Source of the DNA: Microbacterium terregens
GTDB taxonomy: Bacteria > Actinomycetota > Actinomycetes > Actinomycetales > Microbacteriaceae
Assembly (NCBI RefSeq): GCF_039534975.1
Contig: NZ_BAAAWH010000001.1
Location: 3,038,001 to 3,102,000 of the forward strand
Reading direction: 5' to 3'
DNA length: 64,000 bases
Of this stretch, positions 42,474 to 52,139 are shown in pieces; positions within the stretch are counted from its first letter, which is position 1; every line of letters begins with the position of its first letter. The position numbers and the translations under genes were made by a program. The notes under the pieces are model-generated. The model had not been told where the DNA came from. It was given only the letters and a program-made list of their open reading frames with translations, and did no database searches.

Positions 42474-42955
42474 TGTCGATCGCCATGGCCGAGTTCGAAT
42501 CCGCGTCCGAGTCCCGAGAGGCGCGCACCGAGGCGGTGCGCGCCCTCGAGGCGGAGTTCGGCGAACTGCTCACGCGCATCCGCCGCCTCATCGCCGAGAA
42601 CGCCGAGCGGGTGAGCCCCGGCATGCTTCCCGGCGCCTACAAGGTGTTCACCACGATCGTGCGCCGCGAGAGCATCACACTGTCCTGCCTGGCCGAGTCG
42701 CTGACGGCCGACAAGGGCCAGGTGAGCCGCACCGTGCGCGAGCTGGAAGAGCTCGGGCTCATCACCCGCACCCCCGACCCCGATGACGGTCGGTCGAGTC
42801 TGCTCTCCCCCACGCCCGACGGCATCCGCCGCCTGGCCGTGGCGCGCGAGCCGCACGACAACGCTCTGCTCGACACTCTCCAGGAGTGGTCGGTGCAGGA
42901 CATCCGCACTCTCGCACGACTGCTGCACTCCTTGACGACGGGCGAGAGCCCCTGA
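42473..42955 (+). CDS. MarR-family transcriptional regulator
   Basis: 160 residues. Winged helix-turn-helix ITLSCLAESLTADKGQVSRTVRELEELGLI (~72-100 in two segments), with the wing TPDPDDGRSSLLSPTPDG. ATG at 42473 overlaps the exporter stop by one base. It should repress the operon through the two GTTGAC dyads, releasing on binding a substrate of the pump (family precedent; inference here). Confidence 0.93.
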   Translation: MSIAMAEFESASESREARTEAVRALEAEFGELLTRIRRLIAENAERVSPGMLPGAYKVFTTIVRRESITLSCLAESLTADKGQVSRTVRELEELGLITRTPDPDDGRSSLLSPTPDGIRRLAVAREPHDNALLDTLQEWSVQDIRTLARLLHSLTTGESP

Positions 42956-43091
42956 GCGCACACCGGACCCCCGGCTCGGCTTAGTCGACCGGTAGCACCG
43001 GCGTAACACGGACGAGACATTGTCAGGGTTGACTGTGGGCACCAGGCAACGAGTGCTGCCGCCGCCGACATGCACTCCCAAGGAGCGCGCG

Positions 43092-44123
43092 ATGAGATTC
43101 CGGCCGTTGCAACCCGCATCAGCCCCCCAGCCCACGGCGGGGGCGGCGGTCGACCCGCCCACGAGGATGCGCGCGGCGGTCATCGACGGCACCGGGTCTC
43201 CGGACCTGCTGCGCGCGGCATCCCTCGGCGTCCCCGCACCGGTGATGGACGAGCTGCTCGTACGGGTGGTGGCCGCCGGGGTCAACCCGATCGACGCGAA
43301 GACCCGCGGCGGGGCGGGCCTGTCCGCGGCCATCCGTGACTTCCCCGCGACGCTGGGCTTCGACTTCAGCGGCATCGTCGTGAAATCGCCCTACGAGTCC
43401 CACCCGCTTACGCCGGGCACTCCGGTATACGGCATGCTCGCCTTTCCGCGGTCCGCAGGCAGCTACGCCGAGTACGCGGTGGTGCCGTCGCAGTCCGTCG
43501 CCCGCAAGCCGGTGGCGCTCTCGCACGTCGAGGCCGCGGGCGTGCCGCTCGCGGCCCTCACGGCATGGGGACTGGTCGTCGAGACGGCGCACGCGCACGA
43601 AGGGCAACGGGTCCTCATTCACGCCGGCAGCGGCGGCGTGGGCCACTTCGCCGTCCAGTTCGCCGCGTACTTCGGCGCGCACGTCACCGCGACCGGCTCA
43701 GCGCGCAATGCCTCATGGCTCAGGGAGCTCGGCGCATCGGTGGTGATCGACTACACGACGACGCGCTTCGAGGACGTCATCGCCGATGTCGACGTCGTCA
43801 TCGACCTGGTCGGAAACGCACGAGCGAGCACGGGCGAGCGGTCACTGACCGTGCTGCGACCGGGCGGCCTGTACATCGTCGTCCCGACGGGCTCGTGGCC
43901 GGGCTACGCGGCTGCCACGCATGCAGCCGGAGTCCGAGCCACGAGCTTCAAAGTCACGCCCGATGGGAACGCACTGGCGACGATCGGACGCCTTCTGGAC
44001 TCCGGCGCCGTGCAGGTCTACATCGACCGGGTCTTCGACCTGAACGACGCGGCGGCCGCGCATGCCGAACTCGAGCGGGGACATACCCGCGGAAAGATCG
44101 TCTTGCGCGTCAGCGACGACTGA
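43092..44123 (+). CDS. Quinone-oxidoreductase-like zinc-free MDR
   Basis: 343 residues of the medium-chain dehydrogenase superfamily, quinone reductase type. VVAAGVNPIDAKTRGG (~55), SGIVV, AGVPLAALTAWGLV (~140) and the NADPH-binding VLIHAGSGGVGHFAVQFAAYFGA (in parts, ~165) are diagnostic; the zinc-ligand residues of alcohol dehydrogenases are absent. Reduces quinones or enones with NADPH. The ATG at 43092 follows AAGGAG by 7 nt; 42956-43091 holds a possible promoter but no clear operator. Confidence 0.88.
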   Translation: MRFRPLQPASAPQPTAGAAVDPPTRMRAAVIDGTGSPDLLRAASLGVPAPVMDELLVRVVAAGVNPIDAKTRGGAGLSAAIRDFPATLGFDFSGIVVKSPYESHPLTPGTPVYGMLAFPRSAGSYAEYAVVPSQSVARKPVALSHVEAAGVPLAALTAWGLVVETAHAHEGQRVLIHAGSGGVGHFAVQFAAYFGAHVTATGSARNASWLRELGASVVIDYTTTRFEDVIADVDVVIDLVGNARASTGERSLTVLRPGGLYIVVPTGSWPGYAAATHAAGVRATSFKVTPDGNALATIGRLLDSGAVQVYIDRVFDLNDAAAAHAELERGHTRGKIVLRVSDD

Positions 44124-44127
44124 GCCG

Positions 44128-45036
44128 CTATCGCGCGTCCGCGCGGATCGGGCGCAGCACCCGGCGCCCCTCGGCGACGACCTCGTCCGCGATCGCACCC
44201 AGCAGTGGGGAACGCAGATTCCATTGCTGCCAGTACAGGGGCACGTCGATGGGCGCGCCCCCCAGACGGACGAGTTCGCCGGCGGCCAGCGCGTCCCGGG
44301 ATTGGAAGTCGGGCAGCAGCGCCCACCCGAGACCCAGACGCACCGCGGTCGCGAAGTCGTTCGATGCGGGAACGTAGTGCCGCGCCGGCAGCGACTCGTC
44401 GATCCCGGAAGCCCTCAACCACAGCGTCTGCAGGTCATCGCGACGGTCGAAGTCGACCACCGGCGCCCCGACGAGGGTGGCCGGCGACGCGGCGTCCGGC
44501 ATCCAGCGTCGTGCGAACGCCGGCGTGGCGACAGCCTCGTACCGCATCGCACCGAGCGCGCTCACGCGGCACCCGGCGACCGGCGTCGCGCGCGAGGTCA
44601 CCGCGCCCATCACGGTGCCGGACTCCAGCAGTCCGGCCGTGAAGTCCTGATCGTCCCGATGCAGTTCGAAGACGATCGGATGCCGCTCGGCCAGCCGCGC
44701 GAGCGGCGCGAGGAACCAGGTTGCCAGGGAGTCGGCGTTGACGGCGAGCGGAACGGACGTGTGCGTCTCGGCGCTTCCCCCGGCGCCGAGTTCGGTGAGC
44801 GTGTCGTGCTCCAGCAGCGCCACCTGGCGCGCCATCCGCACCACGGCTGTGCCCGCCTCGGTCAGCCGGGCGGGCTTGGAGCGGACGAGCACGACGCGGC
44901 CCAGTTGCTCCTCGAGCGCCTTGATGCGCTGGCTGACCGCGGACGGGGTGAGGCGCAGGCGGCGGGCCGCGGCATCCAGCGTGCCTTCGTCGGCGACGGC
45001 GGCCACGGTTTCTGCCAGCTCGATCGGAATCCGCAT
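44128..45036 (-). CDS. lysG: LysR-family regulator ArgP/LysG
   Basis: 302 residues. N-terminal helix-turn-helix LDAAARRLRLTPSAVSQRIKALEEQLG (two segments) is almost the ArgP/LysG consensus, followed by RVVLVRSKPARLTEAG. It activates lysE when basic amino acids accumulate in C. glutamicum (known); the same divergent pairing is seen here. The ATG at 45036 has TAGCAT 8 nt upstream; the dyad TTAGC-GAT-GCTAA covers that -10 box, suggesting autorepression. Confidence 0.93.
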   Translation of the reverse strand: MRIPIELAETVAAVADEGTLDAAARRLRLTPSAVSQRIKALEEQLGRVVLVRSKPARLTEAGTAVVRMARQVALLEHDTLTELGAGGSAETHTSVPLAVNADSLATWFLAPLARLAERHPIVFELHRDDQDFTAGLLESGTVMGAVTSRATPVAGCRVSALGAMRYEAVATPAFARRWMPDAASPATLVGAPVVDFDRRDDLQTLWLRASGIDESLPARHYVPASNDFATAVRLGLGWALLPDFQSRDALAAGELVRLGGAPIDVPLYWQQWNLRSPLLGAIADEVVAEGRRVLRPIRADAR

Positions 45037-45038
45037 GA

Positions 45039-45065
45039 TTAGCGATGCTAACGCATCTGTACAAT
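45039..45065. promoter_or_regulatory. lysG-lysE divergent control region
   Basis: TTAGC-GAT-GCTAA (45039-45051) is a perfect 5-bp-arm dyad adjoining the lysG start and overlapping its -10 box. TACAAT (45060-45065) is a good -10 box for lysE, with a ~45-nt leader. The dyad lies in the -20 to -35 zone of lysE, a normal place for a LysR activator. Confidence 0.6.
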
Positions 45066-45109
45066 CATCAGCTGGACTTAGCCCGCGTGCGGCCCGTAGC
45101 GTCAGGAGC

Positions 45110-45808
45110 ATGTTCTCTTCGGCGCTCGCCGGGCTCGGCCTGGGGTTCTCGCTGATCATCGCGATCGGCGCGCAGAACCTGTTCGTGCTGCGCCAGGGAC
45201 TGCGTCGGGAGCACGTCGTCCTGGTCGCCGCGATCTGCGCGATCTCGGATGCCGTCCTCATCGCGCTGGGAGTCTCGGGCGTGGGTCTGGTCCTGACCGC
45301 GGTGCCGTGGCTGATCGATGTCGTGCGGTGGGCGGGCGCGGCCTTCCTGATCGCCTACGGTCTGCTCGCGGCGCGTCGCGCGTGGCGCCCTTCGGGCCGG
45401 GGTCTCGCTCCGACCGTTACGGGCGAGGATGCCGCCGATCGGTCCGCCCGCACCCAGGGGAGCGCGATCGCTGCGTCGCAGACGCCGCACGCGTCGGTGA
45501 TCGTCGCCCGCACGGCGCCGCGCGCCCTGCCGGTAGCCCTCACGTGCCTGGCGCTCACCTGGCTGAACCCGCACGTGTATCTGGACACCGTGTTCCTGCT
45601 GGGCTCGATCGCCAGCACGCACGGGGACGCGCGCTGGCTGTTCGCGGCCGGAGCGATGACGGCGAGCGTTGTCTGGTTCTTCGCGCTGGCGTTCGGCGCC
45701 CGCTACCTCAGCCGGTGGCTCGGCACACCGCGGGCGTGGCGGATCCTGGACGCGGTGATCGCCGTGGTCATGGTCGGCATCGGTGTGAGTCTGATCCTCC
45801 CCCGCTGA
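45110..45808 (+). CDS. lysE: LysE/ArgO-family basic amino acid exporter
   Basis: 232 residues, about six helices. IGAQNLFVLRQGLRREHV (~20) and TWLNPHVYLDTVFLLGSI (~150) are family signatures. The central loop (~85-130) is longer and more polar than usual. Exports lysine and/or arginine by proton exchange. ATG at 45110 with CAGGAG 3 nt upstream. Divergent from its regulator lysG. Confidence 0.94.
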   Translation: MFSSALAGLGLGFSLIIAIGAQNLFVLRQGLRREHVVLVAAICAISDAVLIALGVSGVGLVLTAVPWLIDVVRWAGAAFLIAYGLLAARRAWRPSGRGLAPTVTGEDAADRSARTQGSAIAASQTPHASVIVARTAPRALPVALTCLALTWLNPHVYLDTVFLLGSIASTHGDARWLFAAGAMTASVVWFFALAFGARYLSRWLGTPRAWRILDAVIAVVMVGIGVSLILPR

Positions 45809-45826
45809 CCGGGGCCGGCGATCAGG

Positions 45827-46180
45827 TCAGCCGTCGATCTGGTCCCGACGCCGACGCACGAGGGCGAGCACGACCTCGTCGGGCAGCGGATGGTCGGGCT
45901 GGAAGCGGACGGTGCCCTTGTCCAGTCCCGAACCCTCCACTTCATCCACGTCCGCGGCGACCGCGGTCACGGCATCCGGACTGAACGGGTACACGCCGAT
46001 GTGTCGGCGCGCCCGCATGACCGAGATGAGCGGTTTGCCGCGGTACACCAGCGCCGGCATCCCGTACCCCTTGCCCTGCTCGGCCTCCGGCACCTCTTCG
46101 CGGGCGAGCGTGTAGATGCGCTCGATCGCCTCGCGGTCGGCCGGGGCGAGTCCGCTCAGATAGTCGTCCACGGTTCCCAT
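45827..46180 (-). CDS. DUF1801 family protein (iron-chaperone-like)
   Basis: 117 residues, the compact form of DUF1801: MGTVDDYLSGLAPADREAIERIY, KGYGMPALVYRGKPLISVMRARRHIGVYPFS. Members share the frataxin-like fold and are often annotated iron chaperone YdhG; function is not proved. AAAGGA precedes the ATG by 7 nt. Ends 18 bases from lysE, convergent. Confidence 0.85.
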   Translation of the reverse strand: MGTVDDYLSGLAPADREAIERIYTLAREEVPEAEQGKGYGMPALVYRGKPLISVMRARRHIGVYPFSPDAVTAVAADVDEVEGSGLDKGTVRFQPDHPLPDEVVLALVRRRRDQIDG

Positions 46181-46240
46181 GACGGCATCCTTTCACCGCG
46201 CCCCTCGCCAGCACACCCCCGTGCGCGCCACGATGGGAGC

Positions 46241-46510
46241 ATGAAGCGAGTGCACGTGACGGTCAGCGGCGACGTACAGGGCGTGGGCTATCGCTACACG
46301 ATGCGGATGATCGCCGTCGAGGTCGGCGTCGCCGGGTGGGTGCGCAACCGCCGGGACGGCACGGTCGAAGCGGAGATCGAAGCCCCGCCCGCGCAGATCG
46401 ACGAGGTGCTCGCCTGGATGGCGGCGGGCCCTCCGGGTGCGCGAGTGGACAGCGCCCGGGTGACGGATGCCGCTCCCACCGGCGAGCGCGGATTCCGGGT
46501 GCTCGACTGA
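46241..46510 (+). CDS. acyP: Acylphosphatase
   Basis: 89 residues, hydrolyses acyl phosphates (EC 3.6.1.7). The active-site loop GDVQGVGYRYTMRM carries the phosphate-binding Arg, and GVAGWVRNRRDGTVEAEIE holds the catalytic Asn; both are conserved. ATG at 46241 with GGGAG upstream. Single gene divergent from the DUF1801 gene. Confidence 0.95.
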   Translation: MKRVHVTVSGDVQGVGYRYTMRMIAVEVGVAGWVRNRRDGTVEAEIEAPPAQIDEVLAWMAAGPPGARVDSARVTDAAPTGERGFRVLD

Positions 46511-46537
46511 GACCGTCCCCGCGGAGGGACCGCCCGG

Positions 46538-47692
46538 TCATCCCTGCGGCAGACCCAGTGCGTGCCGTCCCATCGCCACCAGCGTCGCCTCCGGGGTGAG
46601 CGGGTGGAAGGCCGCCGCGCGGATGTCGCGATAGGAGCGCTCGACGATCGAACCCTTGAAGTACCCGGCGCCACCGACCACCTGCATGGCCAGATCGCAC
46701 ACCTCGACCCCGGCGCGCGCGATCTCGGCCTTGGCCGCCATGACCGCGAGGAACCCGTCGTACGAGGGTGTCGGATCGTCACCGAGCTGCGTCAGAGCGC
46801 CCTCCAGCGCCCACGAGGCCACCTGCAGTCGCTGGCTCATCAGACCCAGCGCTCGCTGGACGGTAGGGTCGTCGGGGTGCCGGGCGCCGACGGTGACCGC
46901 CTCCGCGTAGGCCGCCTCGGCGACCCCGAGGTAGGCCCCGGAGATGATCGAGAACCCGATGCTCGCGATCACCTGAAGAGGGGGGTCGATCACGCCGTAC
47001 GGGCGATCGGCGAGCACGCGCTCCTCGGGTACGAACACATCCGTCAGCACGACGTCGTCACTCGCGGTGCCGCGCATGCCGAGCACGTCCCAGTTGTCGG
47101 CCACGACGACGCCCTCAGAGGCGAACGGGATCGCCATGTTCAGCACGCGCATGCCGCGCTCCGGGTCATCGAACGGGAACATCGTCGACATCACCGTGCC
47201 GACCGCGCCCTGGCTCACGAAGCGCTTGCGTCCGCTGACGCGATAGCCGCCGTCCACGGCGATGGCCCGGCCCGCAGGGTGCGTGAAGTCGCCCCCTCCG
47301 GTGGAGACGAGCACGATCTGCTCGTCGGCGATGCGGCGGAGCGTCGCTTCCGCGCCGGGAAGGCCGCGCCGGTACCGCCAGGCCGTGAAGCACGTCACGT
47401 GCTGGTGCATGGCGCTGGCGAGCGCGGTCGCTCCGCAGTAGTGCCCGAGCGTGCGCTGGAGGTCCGCGAGTTCGCGGATCGTCGCGCCGTCGCCGCCGAG
47501 TTCCCGTGGGACACCTGCCCTGAGCAGGCCCGCGTCGCGGAGCGCCTCGTACGCCTCGGTCACGAACGTGCCGTCCCGGTCGTGACGAGCCGCGTGGGCG
47601 GCCAGGGTCTGCCCGATGCCGTTCGCGCGTTCCCTCAGAGACGCGGAACCGTGGGCTGCTGTGCTGTCATGGATGGTTTCAATGGTGCTCAT
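46538..47692 (-). CDS. Acyl-CoA dehydrogenase family protein
   Basis: 384 residues. N-terminal helical domain with LLRAGVPRELGGDGATIREL, middle beta domain with YRVSGRKRFVSQGAVGTVMS and WDVLGMRGTASDDVVLTDVFV, and C-terminal helices ending in VVGGAGYFKGSIVERSYRDIRAAAF (in parts). This ending is like the DszC/flavin monooxygenase-type branch as well as true dehydrogenases, so dehydrogenation is likely but not certain. Divergent from an HxlR regulator that probably controls it. Confidence 0.88.
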   Translation of the reverse strand: MSTIETIHDSTAAHGSASLRERANGIGQTLAAHAARHDRDGTFVTEAYEALRDAGLLRAGVPRELGGDGATIRELADLQRTLGHYCGATALASAMHQHVTCFTAWRYRRGLPGAEATLRRIADEQIVLVSTGGGDFTHPAGRAIAVDGGYRVSGRKRFVSQGAVGTVMSTMFPFDDPERGMRVLNMAIPFASEGVVVADNWDVLGMRGTASDDVVLTDVFVPEERVLADRPYGVIDPPLQVIASIGFSIISGAYLGVAEAAYAEAVTVGARHPDDPTVQRALGLMSQRLQVASWALEGALTQLGDDPTPSYDGFLAVMAAKAEIARAGVEVCDLAMQVVGGAGYFKGSIVERSYRDIRAAAFHPLTPEATLVAMGRHALGLPQG

Positions 47693-47800
47693 GAGGACAG
47701 CATCCGCCGGCAGCCACCGAGCGCTCCAGTGCACGATCGCGACCCGGCCGGTCCAGATTCGGGACTACCGCAGGCCGACGTGCGGCGGGACCATGGATCC

Positions 47801-48499
47801 ATGGCAGATTACGGGCGGTATTGTCCCGTCGCGATGGCCAGCGAGGTCATGGCCGACCGGTGGACTCCTCTGATCGTGCGGGAACTCGTGCTGGGCAACA
47901 CGAGATTCAACGACATCGCGCGCGCGCTGCCCGGAATCTCGCGTTCGTTGCTCGTGCAGCGTCTGCGACACCTGGAGCGGAACGGTGTGGTGGAGACCTG
48001 GCCCTCGCCGACCGGACGAGGAAGCGAGTACTACCTCACCCCGGCGGGACGGGACCTCGAACGGGTTCTGGACAGCCTCGCTCGCTGGTCGATCGAGTGG
48101 CTGTTCGACGGTTTGGAGCCTCGCACCGTGGAGCCGACGACGCTCATGTGGTGGATGCATCGCCGCATCGATCCCGAGCGGTTCCCGCCTCACCGCACCG
48201 TGATCGAGTGGCGCCACACGGCACCGGATCCGCAGACGATCTGGTTCGTGCTGGAGCATGACGCAGTGTCGGTCTGCACACAGCATCCCGGCTTCGACGT
48301 CGATCTGGTGGTGACCATGGCCACCGGGGATCTTGCGGACGTCTTCCAGGGATACCGTCGCTGGCAGGACGCGGTCGGGTCCGGTGCGATCTCGGTGAGC
48401 GGCTCGCCCCGCCTCGTCGCTGCGCTGCCCACGTGGTTCGTGTGGAGCCCCTGGGTGGAGGTGACCCACGCACGCGCGCACCGGGCGGTGACGGCGTAG
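47801..48499 (+). CDS. HxlR-family regulator with C-terminal SCP2-like domain
   Basis: 232 residues. The first ~100 form an HxlR winged helix: YGRYCPVAMASEVMADRWTP (with the HxlR Cys), FNDIARALPGISRSLLVQRL and GRGSEYYLTPAGRDL. Residues ~115-225 form a sterol-carrier-like lipid-binding domain. The start is ATG 47801 because the HxlR fold begins there. Divergent from the acyl-CoA dehydrogenase gene across 108 bases; a ligand such as an acyl compound may be sensed by the second domain (inference). Confidence 0.85.
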   Translation: MADYGRYCPVAMASEVMADRWTPLIVRELVLGNTRFNDIARALPGISRSLLVQRLRHLERNGVVETWPSPTGRGSEYYLTPAGRDLERVLDSLARWSIEWLFDGLEPRTVEPTTLMWWMHRRIDPERFPPHRTVIEWRHTAPDPQTIWFVLEHDAVSVCTQHPGFDVDLVVTMATGDLADVFQGYRRWQDAVGSGAISVSGSPRLVAALPTWFVWSPWVEVTHARAHRAVTA

Positions 48500-48520
48500 A
48501 CGCGGCAGCAGAGCGTCGGA

Positions 48521-49339
48521 TCAGCCCTCGAACGGGCGCAGGATCCGATCGAGGAAGCGCCGCGTCCGCTCGTGAGTGGGGTTCGCGAGCAGTGCCTTGG
48601 GTGCTCCGCGCTCGAGGATGACGCCGTCATCGAAGAAGAGGACCTCGTCCGCGACCTCTCGGGCGAAGGCGAGTTCATGCGTGACGATGACCATCGTCCA
48701 TCCCTCGTCGGCGAGCTCCTTGAGGACCACGAGGACCTCTCCGACCAGCTCGGGGTCCAGTGCGCTCGTCGGCTCATCGAAGAGCAGCAGATCCGGTTGC
48801 AGCGCCAGTGCGCGCACGATACCGACGCGCTGCTGCTGTCCGCCCGACAGCTGGAACGGGTACGCGTCCCGCTTGTCAGCGAGTCCGACGCGGTCCAGAA
48901 GCCGTTCGGCCCTTTCCACCGCGAGCGCCTTCGGCACGCGGTGGGCGTGGACCGGTCCCTCGACGACGTTCTCGATCACCGTCAAATGAGGAAACAGGTT
49001 GTGGTGCTGGAACACCATGGCCGACCGATCGCGCAGCGCGATCCGCTGGGCCTTGGTCGGCGGTTTCGAGAAGTCCGTCTCCCCGGCATCCGCGAATTCG
49101 ATCACCCCACCGTCGGGTGTCTCCAGTCCGTTCAGCGTGCGCAGCACCGTCGTCTTGCCGGAGCCGCTGGGACCGATGAGGCAGACCACCTCGCCGCGCC
49201 GCACCTCGAAGTCCACACCCTTCAACACCTGGTTGGCACCGAAGCTCTTCGTCAGTCCGCGCACCCGCAGCAGGGGACCGTCGAGTCCCGCCGCGGGCGG
49301 AGCCAGCGGATCGGAGCCGGGCACGTCAATGGGCGACAT
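48521..49339 (-). CDS. Amino acid ABC transporter ATP-binding protein
   Basis: 272 residues. Walker [14 protein letters not shown]-loop [10 protein letters not shown], signature LSGGQQQRV, Walker [15 protein letters not shown] and switch His in IVTHEL. Polar amino acid subfamily (GlnQ/TcyC-like). The ATG at 49339 lies 14 nt inside the permease gene. Third gene of the operon. Confidence 0.95.
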   Translation of the reverse strand: MSPIDVPGSDPLAPPAAGLDGPLLRVRGLTKSFGANQVLKGVDFEVRRGEVVCLIGPSGSGKTTVLRTLNGLETPDGGVIEFADAGETDFSKPPTKAQRIALRDRSAMVFQHHNLFPHLTVIENVVEGPVHAHRVPKALAVERAERLLDRVGLADKRDAYPFQLSGGQQQRVGIVRALALQPDLLLFDEPTSALDPELVGEVLVVLKELADEGWTMVIVTHELAFAREVADEVLFFDDGVILERGAPKALLANPTHERTRRFLDRILRPFEG

Positions 49340-49991
49340 AGCGGTCCAGTCTTTTCTCCAGGGCGCTCTGTCCGGTGGAGAGCACAAGACAGAAGAGCCA
49401 GTAGATGAGCGCTGCCTCGAGGTAGATGATCATGAACTCGTATGTGAAGGCGGCGATGGTCTGGGCCTGACGGAACAGCTCGGTGACCAGGATCAGCGAT
49501 GCGAGCGAGGTGTCCTTCACGAGCGAGATGAAGGTGTTGGACAGCGGCGGCACCGACACTCGCGCCGCCTGCGGGAGGATGATCCGCCGGAGCTGCGTGC
49601 TGTGCGAGAGCCCGACGGTGTAGCCGGCCTCCCACTGCCCCTTCGGCACGGACAGGATCGCTGCGCGGATGATCTCGGCAGCGTACCCGCCGACGTTGAG
49701 CGAGAAGGCGAGGATCGCCGCCGGCCAGGGGTCGACGACGATGCCGAGGGAGGGCAGCCCGTAGAAGATCACGAAGAGCTGCACCAGCAGCGGGGTGCCT
49801 CGGATGACGGAGATGTAGAACCGCGCGATCGCGGACAGGACACGATTCGCCGAGATGCGCATCAGCGCGACCCCGAGCGCGAGCACGAGCCCGATCGCGA
49901 ACGACGCCAGCGCCAGCGGGATGGTGCCGCGCAGTCCGGCCCACAGCAGCGGCCAGAACGAGTCGACGATCAGGGACCAGGTCTCGTCCAT
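49326..49991 (-). CDS. Amino acid ABC transporter permease
   Basis: 221 residues, His/Glu/Gln permease family with five or six helices: [20 protein letters not shown] and the EAA-like loop [22 protein letters not shown]. Pairs with itself as a homodimer, since no second permease gene is present. Follows the binding protein gene by 55 bases. Confidence 0.95.
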   Translation of the reverse strand: MDETWSLIVDSFWPLLWAGLRGTIPLALASFAIGLVLALGVALMRISANRVLSAIARFYISVIRGTPLLVQLFVIFYGLPSLGIVVDPWPAAILAFSLNVGGYAAEIIRAAILSVPKGQWEAGYTVGLSHSTQLRRIILPQAARVSVPPLSNTFISLVKDTSLASLILVTELFRQAQTIAAFTYEFMIIYLEAALIYWLFCLVLSTGQSALEKRLDRYVAH

Positions 49992-50046
49992 CGCCCCTCC
50001 TCACCGACCCCGGCCACCGCCGACGCGCGGGGCCGGTTCACCAGAA

Positions 50047-50850
50047 TTACGATGTGACGTCGGCGCCGAAGTACTTCTCGCTGATCTCGGCGAGCACGCC
50101 CTCTTCGCGGAGTTCGTCCAGCGCCTTGTCGATCGCGTCGACGAGCGCCTGCTTGTCCTTCGTGAAGGCGAACGCGCTGCTGGCCGGGTCGTCGGTCTCG
50201 GCGGCGATCTTCAGACCGGTCGGGCCATCGGTGGTCTCGTAGTCGAGATAGGTGAGCTTGTCGTTGATGGTGGCATCCACCCGGCCCTGCTTCAGAAGCG
50301 CGACGGCCTGAGCCCAGCCCTCGACCGCCTCGACGGTCGCGCCGCTCTCCTGAGCGAGTTCGTACCAGTTGCTGGTGAGCGACTGGGCCGTCGTCTTGCC
50401 GGCGAGGTCGGCGAAGCTCGAGATGGAGTTGTCGTCCTCGGGGACCACGATGACCCCCGGCGAGACGCTGTACGGCTCGCTGAAGAGGTACTTCTCCTCG
50501 CGCTCAGGGTTGATCGAGACCTGGTTGCCGATGACGTCGAAGCGGCCCGCCTCCAGCCCGGCGAAGATCGCGTCCCACTGCGTCTCCTGGAACGAGATCT
50601 CGAGTCCGAGCTTTTCGGCGACGGCCTCGGCGATCTCCACGTCGAAGCCGACGAGGTCACCGGACGCGTCATGGAAGCTGAAGGGCCGGTAGGTGCCCTC
50701 GGTCGCGACGGTGAGGGTGCCGGCGTTGACCAGGCCGAACTCGTCGGCGGGCGCGGATGACTCCGGACCGGAGCCACTGCTGCACGCGGACAGCGTGAGA
50801 GCGGCGGAAGCGGCGAGGACGATGGCTGCGAAGGCGGTACGACGTGACAT
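50047..50850 (-). CDS. Amino acid (cystine-type) ABC substrate-binding lipoprotein
   Basis: 267 residues. Signal peptide with lipobox LSAC (Cys ~23), then a family 3 solute-binding fold: EGTYRPFSFHDASGDLVGFD, DVIGNQVSINPEREEKYLFS. This pattern (NQV...ER..KY.FS.PY) is that of cystine-binding FliY/TcyA proteins, so cystine or a similar amino acid is favoured. The ATG at 50850 gives the signal peptide; an AGGAG is 12 nt upstream. First gene of the operon. Confidence 0.9.
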   Translation of the reverse strand: MSRRTAFAAIVLAASAALTLSACSSGSGPESSAPADEFGLVNAGTLTVATEGTYRPFSFHDASGDLVGFDVEIAEAVAEKLGLEISFQETQWDAIFAGLEAGRFDVIGNQVSINPEREEKYLFSEPYSVSPGVIVVPEDDNSISSFADLAGKTTAQSLTSNWYELAQESGATVEAVEGWAQAVALLKQGRVDATINDKLTYLDYETTDGPTGLKIAAETDDPASSAFAFTKDKQALVDAIDKALDELREEGVLAEISEKYFGADVTS

Positions 50851-50961
50851 GCGGCTGTGGTGCTCCTGTGATTCGGCCCGGGTGTCGGCGGGCAAGACGA
50901 ATCAGTACATCACGCGTCGGGGCAGGCTCCGAATACCGTTACGCTGCGTTTCACGCGGCCG

Positions 50962-52008
50962 TCAGCGCGGAACGCCGGCCAGGAGTTCGGCGAACACCTC
51001 GCCGGCGTCCTCGCGTGTGGCCAGCGCAGCGGACTGACCGGCCCACAGCGACAGCAGATCCCCACGGCCCTGCTTCGCCGCCTCGACCCGGAACGCACCC
51101 GTCAGCCAGTTCTGCGCCGGGAACGGGGCGACCGGGCCGCTGGTCTCGATCTCGCGCATCGCGCGATTCGGGATGCCGCGGGCGAGGCGACCGCTCATCG
51201 CACGGGTCAGCACCGTGGAGGTGTCGTCCGCGTCGCAGATGGCGGTGCGGTGCGACTCGGGCACCGCCGACTGGCGGGCGCGCAGGAACGCCGTGCCGAC
51301 CTGCACGCCGGAGGCGCCGAGCGCGAATGCGGCCGAAACCCCGCGCCGATCGGCGATGCCGCCCGCCGCGATGACCGGCACGCTGACAGCATCCACCACC
51401 TGCGGAAGGAGCGAGAAGAGGCCGACGAGCGACTGCTCGGCGGGGCGCAGGAACGACACCCGGTGGCCCGCGGCCTCCATCCCGCTGGCGACGATCGCGT
51501 CCACGCCGGCTTCGTGCAGCGCCCTGGCCTCTGCGACGGTGGTCGCGGTGGCGAGCACGCGCAGTCCCCGCCGATGCGCGCGGTCGATGACGTCCGGCGC
51601 GGGCACGCCGTAGACGAAGCTCACGACGGCCGGTGCAGCATCCAGAACAGCGTCGAACTGCTCGTCGAAAGAAGGCAGGAACACGGCGGGCGGTGTCGGG
51701 GGTCGCACTCCGACCTCAGCGTACAGGGGCGCGACGGCATCGAGGTATGGCTGCAGGTCCAGATCCCCGGGCGTCACCTCGTCGCCGGTCGGCAGCCAGA
51801 GGTTGACGGCGAACGGGCGATCCGTGGCGGAGCGCAGGCTCCCGATGACCTCGTGGATGCGCTCGGGCGAGTACCCGTACAGCCCGAACGAACCGAGCCC
51901 GCCGCGCTCGCTCACCAGAGCGGTCAGCTCTACCGAGGAGGCGCCGCCGAACGGCCCCAGGACGATGGGCTCATCGATCCCCAGCAGGTCTCGGAGTCTC
52001 GCGGGCAT
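50962..52008 (-). CDS. Nitronate monooxygenase family protein
   Basis: 348 residues, FMN-binding TIM barrel of the NMO/2-nitropropane dioxygenase family. Key segments: PIVLGPFGGASSVELTALVS, GLGSFGLYGYSPE, IVASGMEAAGHRVSF (with the catalytic-type His), VPVIAAGGIADRRGVSAAFA and GVQVGTAFLRA for phosphate binding. Detoxifies nitronates such as propionate 3-nitronate in characterised members. AAAGGGAG precedes the ATG; TAGCGT about 37 nt upstream may be the -10 box. Confidence 0.9.
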   Translation of the reverse strand: MPARLRDLLGIDEPIVLGPFGGASSVELTALVSERGGLGSFGLYGYSPERIHEVIGSLRSATDRPFAVNLWLPTGDEVTPGDLDLQPYLDAVAPLYAEVGVRPPTPPAVFLPSFDEQFDAVLDAAPAVVSFVYGVPAPDVIDRAHRRGLRVLATATTVAEARALHEAGVDAIVASGMEAAGHRVSFLRPAEQSLVGLFSLLPQVVDAVSVPVIAAGGIADRRGVSAAFALGASGVQVGTAFLRARQSAVPESHRTAICDADDTSTVLTRAMSGRLARGIPNRAMREIETSGPVAPFPAQNWLTGAFRVEAAKQGRGDLLSLWAGQSAALATREDAGEVFAELLAGVPR

Positions 52009-52139
52009 GGCGCTCCCTTTCGCGGTGCGGGTCCTTCGACGCTACGCCTCACCCGCGTCCGGGGCACGGATGTGACGGGGACGAGGACGGCGAGAAGGAA
52101 CCGCGTGGGCCGGCGCGGGCGCGGCAGCGCAAGGCGGCC

